A stretch of DNA of 64,000 nucleotides, from contig OY776128.1 of NCBI GenBank assembly GCA_963675135.1, positions 74,282,670 to 74,346,669 on the forward strand. Reading direction: 5' to 3'. Source of the stretch: Galeopsis tetrahit. Taxonomy: Eukaryota; Streptophyta; Magnoliopsida; Lamiales; Lamiaceae. Below are positions 32,431-44,064 of this stretch, in pieces (within the stretch, counting starts at the first letter, position 1; each line of letters opens with the position of its first letter). The position numbers were made by a program, and so were the translations under genes. The notes under the pieces are model-generated. The model saw only the letters and a list, made by a program, of their open reading frames with translations, did no database searches and was not told the DNA's origin.

Positions 32431-34280
32431 AACCTTTTTTTTATTTATAATGGATACTTTACCTATTTTATTTATATTTTTTAAACTAATGTCAATTTTT
32501 AAGGGAACAAATTTGAGGGAGAGAATGATTAGATTTTTAGTTTTTACAACAAAATAATACTCCACTATCAACGTGTACTCTTAGAATAATTGTAAAGGGA
32601 CTTTTTTATTTCAAAACTCATAAGTTGATTTGAGAATTAAGAGTATGACCATCAATATACAAATTATGAAGGTGTAAATAATTTTTTAGATGAGTCTGTT
32701 TATAAAGGTTTTTATTAGTGCAAATATTTTTTTAAGATAGACCAGTTTATAGGGTACGTGGCTAGTAAACGGTGTGATTGGTTCTTCGAATTAATTAGTT
32801 TTTTGATCGAGATTTTATTAAAGTTGTAAATAAACTTTTTAAATGTAAAATTTGTTTATACACCACTAATATTATTACTTGTAAGGGACTAATACTATTG
32901 TTCAAAAGAATTACTACTACAGCTAAAAAACGAATATAAATAAATTAAACTCAAACTTCTCTATAAATTCTATTTTTTTTTTAATTTTAAAAACTTTTAA
33001 AAAAATCTATGTTTCAAACTAAGTGTTCTATTTTATCATTTAGAGCGTGCAATTTTCATTTTTATCGACACTTCAATATCTTTTTACCTCTTTAATTTAT
33101 ATATCTCTTTATCTTTCCTCTTTTCTATTTTTTTCTACTTTTTTATTATTATTCATTAAAAAGTGTACAAACAGTAAATGAGACACTTAGTATTGTTTCG
33201 CATGTAAGGGTACAAGAAAGCGCCTGTTAATTAATTTAGGGATATAAGTAGGGACAGCATGTTTGTTCAACCAAATCCATTTGGTGAATAATCAAAGTCT
33301 CGAGATGTTTACTAATTTAATCTTGAGTGTGATTTAAAAGCAATTAACAACGATTTTAACTGGCTTTAAGAAAAAATCATGAATCCCAGCAAGGGGTGTT
33401 AGAGGAATTAATTAAATTATTGGCACCAAATTGGAAAAGGCGTATCGGATAGTTATCTTATTCGCTTTTTAATTAGGTGGCATGTTTTTTTTTTTGGATG
33501 CATCTGCAACTCATTGCACACTATTTTCCGATTAGACAAATGAAACTTCGTAAATTAATTAGTCTGTCCACTAAAAAATACAAAAACAATCGGTGGTATA
33601 TCAACCCATTAAAATTTGATGATGATAATGAGAAATTAATTATAGACTATTTCATTTTGGGGGAGTTACGTGTTCTTTTGAGTATATAAAGGGACGTTTG
33701 TAGGATGGGAAAATTTTGATAAATAGTAATTGTGTGAGTTTGTTTTGGAATTTTGAGTAGGATTGGAATGTAACTTTATGTTATGTTGGATGAGATGTAA
33801 TAGTAGAATGTATAGGTATTTTTAGGGGTAGATGTAATTGGATGGAAAAATTCGGATATAAAATTTCAAAGTAGAACAGGATGTGGTAGTTGGTACATTA
33901 TGTCCCACGTCCGTAACAAACACCATAAACTCTTTTTTACATACTTAGATTCTCACTCTTTTTTACACAGAGTGAAATGCATGAAAATGCATTTGTGAGT
34001 AAATAAACTCTTTCGTTTTAAATCATAATTTCTTGTAGGCCACTTTCTATCTATCAATTGTTTTTATTAGAAATAAAGTTTTTTACCCACTTTCTCGAAA
34101 AATATACCCATTTTTATTAGAAATAAAGTTTTTAATTTTTATTTAATCGTGTTTGGAATAAAAATAATCTAACCACTTAGCTCACCCACCCATTTGGCCC
34201 CCCTTCCCCAATTTACCCACTTTAACAGTAAATAATAAACATTTTATTAAATTATTTATTCATTCACTTTTGAAAACTAG
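32431..34280. other. Gene-free AT-rich spacer
   Basis: A fragment resembling the GTTTGTTTTGG transposon family is at about 33733-33930 (gtttgttttggaattttgag to gtccgtaacaaacaccataa). Otherwise no gene, RNA or paired structure is seen. The frame 33477-33689 has no motif. Confidence 0.5.
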
Positions 34281-34290
34281 AAACTACGGG

Positions 34291-34853
34291 TGCGGGCAGG
34301 GGCGGATCCAGTTAAGAACATGGGTACAGTTGTATCCCTAAATTGTTTTACCTTTTTTATCTTATACAAAAAAAAAATGCCAGTAAAATTTTCTTGTCAG
34401 ACCAAAAATGTTCCCCAAATTAAATTATACATAATGGTCCAATGGATATAAATTGGTAAATGGTAAAGTTGCAATACATCCCATAAAATAAAAGACTCAA
34501 TTGACTAATCTTGAAAAAGGCCTACAAACAATTTTTTCATTAATTTTCCTCTTCTCCCTTTTTACGCAACTACACGTCTATCGACTTTCTTACTCACAAG
34601 TCACAAACTCATTAAATAGTATTTTACTTTTTTCGTCCATCAAAAGTATGCTCAAGCATTTGAATACAAGTTTTAAGAAAAAATAGATAAAGTAATGATG
34701 TTGTGTAGTAAAAATAAAGTGAATGTTTCCATAAAAAATGTGCATACTTATGGTGTACAGTACAGATAAATAAGGAAAATGATCATATTATCTGTGGACG
34801 GATGGATCGAGTACTTAATATTTTTCGTACCCCTAAATCCTAGATCCGCCACT
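34291..34853. mobile_element. hAT-like non-autonomous element, GGGGCGGATCC end
   Basis: The left end caggggcggatccag and right end ctagatccgccact are the well-known plant hAT-type termini. A direct repeat aactacggg lies at 34282-34290 and 34854-34862. On the left, six extra bases (tgcggg) sit between the repeat and the canonical end, so the exact boundary is uncertain. It contains a degraded Stowaway-like insertion at about 34626-34813. Confidence 0.65.
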
Positions 34854-35025
34854 AACTACGGGATTAGATATTGCGAGAACACTACATAAGACACAGTGAT
34901 ATCGTGATCGTTGAAGGTCTTCTACGAGTTGTGGTGCATATTTCACACTACGTCTCACTCTAGGCGAGGCTCACATCCAAATGATGTATAGAGTGAAGTT
35001 GTCTTTCTAGCCACTGTTTTCTTTA

Positions 35026-35027
<2 letters not shown>

Positions 35028-35061
<34 letters not shown>
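35028..35061. repeat. (TA)n microsatellite
   Basis: About 17 uninterrupted TA units just left of the hAT element at 35084. Confidence 0.95.
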
Positions 35062-35064
<3 letters not shown>

Positions 35065-35083
35065 CAAGGTGAGCTCTTTCAAG

Positions 35084-35612
35084 CAATGATAGCAAAAATC
35101 GACGCCTAGGCGCTAGGCGGCAAAAAAAAGATTAGTTTTTTACTAATCTTTCCACATTAGGCGCCAGGCTTATTCGGCGGTCCTAGGCGGAGCACCGATT
35201 AGTACAATGAATTTTTAACTTTTTTTTTTAATTTTAAATAAACAAAACGACGTCGTAGTTTTTTTTTTTTTTTTAATTTTAAATAAACAACCAATTAGCA
35301 ACCTCTACCCCAAGTCCCAACACTTAATTAATTACTTTAATTATTTTGACGTGAATGTTAATTATACTTAATTTGAACTTTTGAAGTGAATTAGGTGTAA
35401 TTTAGACTTTTGGTACTCGTAGGCTCGTAGCATGTTTTGGACTTTTGAAACCTGGTATAATTAGCCTGTTTAATTTGGTATTAGAAGCATTGTTTAATAT
35501 TTTCATTTGGTATGAAGTACAAAAAAAAAAAAAAATCTGAAATTCTTAGCGGCGCCTAGGCGCTAGGCGGCCGAAAACGTCCGCTTAGTGATTTCCGCCT
35601 TTTACAACACTG
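35084..35612. mobile_element. hAT-type MITE with exact 8-bp duplication
   Basis: Flanked by perfect ctttcaag copies (35076-35083 and 35613-35620). Ends caatgatagcaaaaatcg and, complemented, cagtgttgtaaaaggcgg are imperfect terminal repeats of hAT type. Sub-terminal GC-rich words gcgcctaggcgctaggcggc occur at both ends as palindromes. 529 bases, no transposase. Confidence 0.85.
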
Positions 35613-35620
35613 CTTTCAAG

Positions 35621-35963
35621 AGCTTCTTTGACAGCATTGTACAATTCATTCATTCTTTTTTTTTTTTTTTTTTTTTTGCAGTAGTTATGTATTTGGACTA
35701 GCGAGCTAGTTTTCCGAAAAATTAAGTTAGTGCTTGTCTGGCTGGATTTTATCTGCTTCTTTCCCATCGACCTTGTAAAGTCATAGCAAAATGAGACAAA
35801 GACCGACGCATGTTATCCACATGCCCCTATGATAGAGAGTTTACTATTCTCACAAATTATATAATGTGTGTTATTGGTCGGCGAGTTGGTTAGTCAACTC
35901 CGTATGTACTTTAGCGGGAAGGAAATATGCTTTCAAAGAGGACATGCAGTCAATCCAAACATC
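35621..35963. other. Spacer left of the plastid-derived insertion
   Basis: A T-run lies at about 35657-35678, then moderately mixed sequence. Parts of 35780-35960 could be further degraded organelle DNA, but I cannot match them with confidence. Confidence 0.35.
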
Positions 35964-36266
35964 ATAGTCGCTAATCGTTGGTCAGCCATACAGTAGTGAA
36001 TTCATTCCCGAACATTGTACACACCGCTTGTCACACTATGAAAGTTGGTCATGCCCGAAGTTGTTACCTTAACTACAATAAGGGATGTCGGAGGAAGGGC
36101 TAGTGACTGAGTGAAGTTGTAACAAGGTAGTCATACTAAAAGGTGCAACTTGATCACCTCATTTTCGGAAAGAGCTAATGCTTGTGACCAAGTCCGTGAG
36201 CTTATTATCATAAGTTGAAACATGTTGATAAGCAGACCTCAGTGGTAGAGCGCGTTTAGGATAATT
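35964..36266 (+). pseudogene. Nuclear plastid DNA: 16S rRNA 3' end to trnI-GAU start
   Basis: The order and wording are those of the plastid rRNA operon: ggtcagccata, gtgaattcattcccg, ttgtacacaccgc, gtcacactatg, catgcccgaag, gttaccttaa, gggctagtgactg, gtaacaaggta, then the anti-Shine-Dalgarno region ttgatcacctcatttt marking the 16S end near 36160. Spacer words follow (gagctaatgcttg, gagcttattatc), and a deletion joins them to ctcagtggtagagcgcg, the D-arm of trnI-GAU. Most differences from the plastid sequence as I recall it are C-to-T or G-to-A. It is not functional as rRNA or tRNA. Confidence 0.88.
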
Positions 36267-37148
36267 CACTTTATATTTTTTACTTTTGAGGGTAAAACCC
36301 AGGGTAAAAATGTTTTAAAGTCAAAGTGGTAAAAAAATATTATGAAAGTATGTAAAAAAATTAAAGTGAGTATGTTTACCATTCTTCACTTTTTATATTT
36401 CATGTAATAGTTAACTTTAACTTATAAAAAAAAAATATGCATGTTGACTAAATTTCCACTAAAAATGTACATGGTGCTAAGAATGATTAAAAAGAAAAGA
36501 AAAAAAGGTTCAAAATAAATCCCACGAAATTAAAGTATAACATTTGAGTTGTGGCTTTTGTTTCCCTAGTAAATAATTAAACAAAAATACAACATTGGTA
36601 ATAAAGGATTTGCCTCTTTAATTTTTGGCATGCTTAGTAATAGAAATAGTTCATAAACATATATCATTATGTAGTTATGCAAAATAAGCATTTTACTAGA
36701 AGGCTGTTTTATCCAATGCAATAATAAAATAAAAAAAGGAGCCATTTTTTGGGAATAATGAGATTAATTAAAATGGTAGAATGTCACTTTCCAAGTAAAA
36801 ATAATCACAAGTGCCGGTGTCTACCGTGTCTCCCTAACACACGATACATGTTGAACCAAATTAATTAATTAATTAATCAAATTAATGACCCCAATCGCAT
36901 CTCACATTAATTTTTTCATATTTTTTAATTTGCTATACATTAATTATTAGTTAGTAGTATATCATTTTCTATTTAAAAAGAAAGTAGCCATATATTAAAT
37001 TCTGAGTATGTGTATAATTATTAGTTTTAATTAATTATTCTATTATTTCAACTAGAGAGAATTAATTTAGCGAAAAAGAGGTGTGGTGTTTGATGCACAA
37101 GACCTGTGTTGTATCTCTTATGTTTTTAGATGAACGTGGTTTATGTAG
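36267..37148. other. Gene-free AT-rich spacer
   Basis: No gene, RNA gene or paired repeat ends seen. Confidence 0.5.
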
Positions 37149-37150
37149 TA

Positions 37151-37504
37151 CTCCCTCCGTCTAAACTTAATATTTCTTTCAATACACTTGTGCATCCTCC
37201 ATTTTTTATTTTACACATTTACTGTATTAGCCCTTCGTTCCATAATTATTTGTACACTTTTTTATTGGAACGTTCCAAAATTAACTTGCTACACTCTTAA
37301 TATGGAAATATCCCATAAAATTAATACCCTTTCAATATCATTTCATTTTCAAAATTATCACTCATTTTTTACATACATTTTACTTTACATCTCATCAAAT
37401 CACCTAAAATACCCCTCATTTATCTTATATCACCGATCACTAAATTCTCTTTTCTTAAAAATTGTGCCCGTTAAACCGTGTAAATAATCCTGGGACGATG
37501 GGAG
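37151..37504. mobile_element. Two abutting Stowaway-like MITEs, one truncated
   Basis: ctccctccgtctaaacttaa at 37151 opens one element that lacks its right end. A second, 37230-37504, runs from gcccttcgttccataattat to its complement ending cctgggacgatgggag, with TA on both sides. The second seems to have inserted into and replaced part of the first. Confidence 0.65.
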
Positions 37505-38088
37505 TACAATTTAATAAAAAGCTAGATCGACGCCTAAATACTAATGAATAGGAAGCTAGGTCTCTTGTTGTAATGGTGAGCCACAATTTGAATGGACTTT
37601 ATTGAACATGCTTGTACAAAATAAGGTGCATGTAGGTAATTAAATTAAATAGTCCTATATATCCTATATATAAATAAATGGTTGTCCTAATTCTAAAATG
37701 ATGTCGGTATCAATCCCTATGGCACATGCTGGTGTTTTGTATATATCGTATACGTGCAAAACATGTCATGGACTTTATATATATAGATGCTTTTAATTTG
37801 ATCAAACTCCAAAATATATAGTGTACGTGCTCCCATCCCGGCCTCTTCAATTATTGTCTATTTCACACCCAATAATATTACATCTCTGCCAAAAAAAATT
37901 ACTTATTAAGGTTTTTTTTTTTCTCAGTAAATTTTATTTAAAAAGTGTGATTATTATTCTCCATTTCTGTTGAAAGCAAATGTTAAATATTATTAACACA
38001 ATACGTGTCATTAAATTATTATAAATTAATTCATTTGCACCAGTGCTCAATACAATATAGTGTAATTTTTATTCAATTTTAGCTAGAA
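37505..38088. other. Gene-free spacer
   Basis: Nothing recognised; the frame 37188-37487 to its left is inside the MITEs. Confidence 0.5.
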
Positions 38089-38089
38089 G

Positions 38090-38520
38090 TTTGACGTGCC
38101 TTCAAGCAATTTGATTGATTTTTTAAAGATTTTTTTTTCTTTTCTTATAATGTTGATAACTAAACTACGATTTTACCACTATAAATTGAATCGAGCTGAG
38201 TACTGTCAAGCTCGAACTCGACTTGATATACAAATTTGATTGATTTTTAACTATGAGTTGAATCGAGTTGAGTACTGTCAAGCTCGAACTCGACTCGATT
38301 AGAAAACTGGTGCCTCCAAGCAATTTGATCTACCAATTTGATTGATTTTTAAATTTTTTTTCTTTTCTTATAATGTTGATTACTAAACTACAATTTTACC
38401 ACTATGAGTTGAATCATCGAGTTGAGTACTGTCAAGCTCGAACTCGACTCAATTAAAAAACTGGTGCCTCCAAGCAATTTGATCTATCAATTTGATTGAT
38501 TATTTAAAGTTTTTTTTTTT
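38090..38520 (+). repeat. Irregular tandem repeat, 2-3 copies of a 155-212-base unit
   Basis: cc-tcaagcaatttgat begins each copy (about 38099, 38311, 38466). Each full unit holds ctaaactacgattttaccac, gagttgagtactgtcaagct and cgaactcgactcga. The tcgaactcgactcga words also occur at 45985-46210 and 52085-52250. Confidence 0.75.
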
Positions 38521-39655
38521 TTTTTTTGATGTAAATTCAACTATAATGTTAGTAATTTTGATTTTTTTTTTTTTAAAGTTTTGGAAGAGCTAAACCAATT
38601 TTGTAACCTAAAGTCTCAGGTGGTGCACGCTGGAGTTTTCTTCCTTAGCTGATTTCGTAACTGCAAAACATTTTAAATGCATTTTTCTTTTTTCTTTTTT
38701 AATTAAAATAGTACTTGGTCCGATGAATTCTACAAGACTACAATACCCCCATCATATTCACAATCTATTTTATGCATAAACTAAAAGGAATTTGTGCATA
38801 AATTAATCAATTCATTAATCTGTGTTCGAATAAATGAGTTTAATGGATTTGGATGGTGTAATAATTAATAACTAAATTTACATGTGTTATATTTAAATTA
38901 GCATAACTGCTTTGTTGTATTGACCACTAGGTTCTTACCTTCAAACTAGAAGGTATAAAGTACTAGAAGAAGGGGTGGTTTTAATGGGAAGGGTTTTAAA
39001 ATTCTTCTACTATATATATATAGAAAAATTATTTATTTATTTGATCCACTTTTTCGTGTTTTACTTGATATTTCACCACGTTGGATCTTTAACACATAGC
39101 GTAATTATATGACACATGTCAATAAATCTGATAGTAAAACACAAAGTGAAACACTAAAACTGACACAAATGTATGAGGTAACTGTATATCAGGTATTGCT
39201 GCTTTTACATATGAAAGACGAACATCTTGATCAACCACGATTGTTATAGTCGACATGACATACATGAATAAAATTACTAGTTGCTTTGTAATTTGTCCAA
39301 AATTGTGTGTGCATTTTGATCAAGCATTGCAGCTGGTGTTACTAACAACCATAGATTCATTACAAAATGCTAATGTTTTAATGTTTTTCAGGAAATTTCA
39401 TAAAATTTTAACCAAATAGGTTTTTTCTTGGGGGTATGAAAAGCAGTTTTTATTGCGTGTACTAATATTTTTTATTATATTTTTCGTTTTTATCCTCCTA
39501 AAATCCATTATAATCTGAATTAAAATTGGATAAAAAAAATTAAGGATAAAATTAAAGGTGTACAATAATTTGATCTTATAACATCTAACTACTATTAATC
39601 TAAAAAAAAATGATATTTTAAGGACTTGAAGAGAAATTATAAGGGATTAGAAATT
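38521..39655. other. Gene-free spacer
   Basis: Homopolymer T-runs at 38510-38580; nothing else recognised. Confidence 0.5.
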
Positions 39656-39802
39656 TTGAACCACTTACCCATATTATTGAAGAACAAATGATATTAAATT
39701 TGTGAGACTAGAACCACTTATCCATATTATTGAAGAACAATGGTATTAAATTTGTGAGATTAGAACCACTTACCAATATTATTGAAGATAAATGGTATTT
39801 AA
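39656..39802 (+). repeat. Three-copy tandem repeat, ~56-base unit
   Basis: gaaccacttacccatattat, then tgaagaacaaatg-type sequence, occurs three times in direct succession (39658, 39712, 39764) with decreasing identity. Confidence 0.8.
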
Positions 39803-40508
39803 TTTGGTGCAGTAGGTTAGTGAATCCACGTGTCACTTTTGTTTAATATAAGCTTCATTTTATTATTGATTTGATCCAAAACTAATATTCTTTCTTCACT
39901 AGTTCATCCACCACCCCTACCTAATTTCATACACTAATCATTGAAAATTGTTATAGACAAAACAAAAAAACTTCATGACGAATTTTGAGTGGTAGTAGTT
40001 TAAAAGTCGGTGGCAAATATTTTTCATAGAAAATGTATTTTATTCGAACCGATTTAAACATTTAATTCACAATCGATGAGTAACTAACGACCTCTCACTA
40101 GTTTGTGTGGCATTTTCGTCCTAAATTTTGAGACAAAAATATTTATGTTGCAAACAATATAAAAATGTCTTAAATAATTAAAAAAAACTTCGTAAAATTC
40201 GTCTAAAAAAGATGTCACAAATTTAAGACGAATTAAATTTTCTTTGCAAATTCTACTGACTTCGACCATTTGACCAAATGAGACCGTCTCAAAAAAAAAA
40301 AAAAAACGTCAGACACCTGATCTCCACATTTTTTTAGTATAAATATATTTAATTTAAATTCATCCCACACCTCGTCCTAATAAGCAATATGTAGATTGGA
40401 TCACATATATATAGATGTAAACAAATGGAATCCGAGGCAAAAAGCACAAATATTCGATTCAATCTTCACTGTACCTAATTTTATTATGCAAATGGAAGAA
40501 AGAGAATT
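39803..40508. other. Gene-free spacer
   Basis: A palindrome tgagaccgtctca is at 40278-40292. The stretch 39960-40265 has several 'gacgaatt' repeats but no gene. Confidence 0.45.
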
Positions 40509-40519
40509 CAAGAAACGGA

Positions 40520-42007
40520 GATAAAAATTATTTATGTCCCGTAACTTTTACTTTTTTTTAAAAACGTCCCAAAATAGTTAAAATTTTAATTTACGTCCCA
40601 TAACTTTTTCAATTGCTTAATTTACGTCCAATTTTCCCTGAAAATCCTCAAATTTATGTAAATGGGACGTAAATTGAGCAATTAAAGAAGTTATGGGACG
40701 TAAATTAAATTTTTATTTAAAATGGGACGTTATGAGAAAAAGATAAAAATATTCAACAAATGTGTACAATTCACTATAAAATTAATGTAGTTTATGTTAT
40801 ACAATCAAATAAAAAAATAATTCATTTATTCATAAATTAATTATTCATAAATTAATTTATTTTAATATAAAAAATAATTCATTCATAAATTAATTAATTA
40901 TTATAAAAATCAATTAACTTATCTAATTCATTATTAGAAAAATTATTAACTGACGAAAAAAATTATAATTACAATATAAGTAATATAAAAATATTTATTT
41001 ATTTTAAAGTAATCAAATAAATATAAAAATTTATCTAAGTATTACACAAAGTGGATCCACATAATTTTGTACAAACTAATATCAAATTAAAAATTATATA
41101 ATAAAAATGAAAAACAATAAAATTAACAAATTGTTAAAAAATATAACGTTCATCATCATCTTTCAATTACCGTGGGTAAGAGATGAAATTTTTTGGATAT
41201 ATTTGAGTATTTTTTTATTTATTTGGGGATTTTAAATATTTGTGATTTTTTTTATTTATTTAAAATATTAAAATAATTGTTAAGTTTTAATAAGAGTTTT
41301 TGATAATTATAGTAAAAAAATTATTTGGAATTTTTATTATTTTAAAGATAAAATTTATATTTATTTGAGTATGTTAATTGATTTTTTAAATTATTTTTTT
41401 AATTAGGTTAATTGAGTTTTTAAATAATTAATCAGGTAAGTTAATTGATTTTTCTAGTAATTAATTGACTTAGAAATAAAATTTGGTTTTTTTTTCATAT
41501 TATATCTTTTTTGATATTATGAAAAATTATTTCTAAATTTATTTTTATATGTTATAAAATATTATTTAGTATTTTAATTAATATTCATAATTTATTTTAT
41601 AATACTTATATTGTAATTATAATTTTTTTTGGTAAGTTAATAATTTTTCTAATAATGAATTAGGTAAGTTAATTGATTTTTATAATAATTAATTAATTTA
41701 TGAATTATTTTTTTATTTGATTGTATAACATAAACTACATTAATTTTATAGTGAATTGTATACATTTGTTGAATATTTTTATCTTTTTCGCATAACGTCC
41801 CATTTTAATTAAAAATTTAATTTACGTCTCATAACTTCTTTAATTGCTCAATTTACGTCCCATTTACATAAATTTGGGGATTTTCAGGAAAAATTGGACG
41901 TAAATTAAGCAATTGAAAAAGTTATGGGACGTAAATTAAAATTTTAACTATTTTGGGACGTTTTTAAAAAAAGGTAAAAGTTACGGGACGTAAATAATTT
42001 TTTTCTC
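40520..42007. mobile_element. 1.49-kb MULE-type foldback element, 11-bp duplication
   Basis: It is flanked by perfect copies of caagaaacgga (40509-40519 and 42008-42018). The ends GATAAAAATTATTTATGTCC and, complemented, GAGAAAAAAATTATTTACGT open inverted arms that stay pairable for about 470 bases on the left and 410 on the right. The arms contain four 'ttacgtccc-ataactt' modules each. The ~600-base centre is extremely AT-rich with no transposase frame. An 11-base duplication and long terminal repeats point to a non-autonomous Mutator-like element. Confidence 0.88.
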
Positions 42008-42018
42008 CAAGAAACGGA

Positions 42019-43245
42019 ATAAGTTTTTGTATATTTATATTTCCAGTGAATAATACACAATCAAGAATCTGATCATTCCATTTAAATTATGAAGAATTAT
42101 TGATTAAAAAATGGTTGAGTGATGCGCAACTATTGTCTAGCTAATGATGTGACAAAATACAACTTTGGTATGAAAATGATGTTAAAGTAATAATCAATTG
42201 TCTTATGTTTGATGAGCAATACTAAAGTGACATGAAGGTATAATAATGTTAAAAGTGTGTATGATACAAGATGCAGAATTTTTTTTCCAATTTAATTTAT
42301 GAGAATGACATCTTGTGATTGAGAAGAAAATGATATAGTGAAGATGGTGAAGAACGCCTAATTAGCATATGGTATATCTTTTCGTCTAGAGTTTTCTTGA
42401 AGTTGCTCACGCGTTACCTATTTACACTTTTCACCTATTTTTTTCACGATGGATAGATGATAGTTTCCCCTTTTTCTCGGTTGGATCGAATCATCGAAGG
42501 ATTGGTTGAGTACTTGTGTTCTCTAAAGTGAAACATTTTTATTTATTATTTTTAGATATAAAGTGCAAATAGAGTAATATTGGTCAATTAGTTGCAAAGA
42601 TAAAAACATCCCTTGAAGCTTCAATCACCTCAACAGGAACAACTTGTGGAGGAAAAAAACATATGGTGGTATTTTCAGTTTCATTTAACATGTTTTGTAA
42701 TTAGACTAAATATATGAGACAATTATGCCCTGTTTACTGGAGTATTTCATTGTCTAATTAGTTAATTATTCAGATACATCGATCTAATCTTTTTTTTTTT
42801 TTTTAAAGGATAAATGTAATTCATATTGAACATTTTATGTATTTGATTACTATAATAAATAATTAATATTAGATGATTTTAGTTGGTCAAGACTTTAGCA
42901 AGACAAGTTGGATTATATTTATTCATGGTTTCGATCAGTTCGTTTGTTTTCCATCATTAAAATAGCTAATTAATTTGTATTAGAATATGATCATGATGGC
43001 GATGATAGGGAAAAGAGATATACTTAGTTGCATGAGTGGAGCTTCAGGACCATAACCAACAACCAAATCTAGAGTTTTTATATTTTAATATGTATAAGCA
43101 AGAAACATCCCAACAAAATTTGATAATCCACTCATGATAATTTTACGTTAACTGTTACATGGCTACCGCAACCCTTCTCCATATTTTTCTGACATGGAAC
43201 AGACAATGATAATTCCCGGATTGAGTTACAAGGAGGACCATCAAA
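42019..43245. other. Gene-free spacer
   Basis: No gene or repeat boundary recognised. Confidence 0.5.
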
Positions 43246-43249
43246 AATA

Positions 43250-43470
43250 CTCCTTCCGTCCATAAATAATTTTCACGTGTAGGTGGACACGCAAAATAAG
43301 AAAATGTAATAATGAATGGAGTTTTAAGGGGTAATTATATAAATTTTTATATAAAATAAATAAAATAGTTGACTTATGTGTTTGTGAGTTAAAAGTAATG
43401 ACATTTTATATAAAGTTTAGAATATTATGAGGGTAAAGTTTATAAATGATTTTTCATTTTATCCTTCTTG
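43250..43470. mobile_element. Probable Stowaway-like MITE, right end unclear
   Basis: TA then ctccttccgtccataaataa is a Stowaway-type left end. I could not find its partner with confidence. Confidence 0.4.
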
Positions 43471-44064
43471 TATTATTTATAATAATAATAAAACAACGTA
43501 ATCAGTATTAACATATATGTATTGAATAAAATAGCTTTTTTTTTTTTTTTGAGGATGAATAAAATAGTATTGGTACAACAACAACTTACGAATGAATACA
43601 AAGTTTATAAATTAGGATGGTCACATTTACCAACTCGATGAGTATTTTGTTTAAGTTGTGATGACCTAGTCAATTAAATTAAATTAATTAATGGCCAATC
43701 ATGAGCCGTGAAAGACAAGAAATTAAAGTTGAAAATAGTACTCCACTATTTGTTTAATCAGTTGCGTTATGCATATTTGCTTTCATCGTAAAATCAGAGA
43801 CGTAGGAAAACCGACTATTGATTTCAGACCAAACAATTATTCCAAATATAAATCACATGTCCACAGTCAATTCCCAATATTTTCTTTCTTCACAATTATA
43901 CTCCTACTCGTGTACACTCAATTATATGTAAATATGTAATTGAGCTATACTTAAAAATATTAGTAAAATCACTTCAGATTTAATTATATTTCCAATTCCA
44001 ATGGTATTAAAAAAATTTGTCTTTCTTTAATTAGTATCCCATATACTATTATACATTTAATGTA

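Noticed and set aside
36220..36270. Functional tRNA gene
   Set aside because: Only the D-arm region of plastid trnI is present; the remainder is missing.
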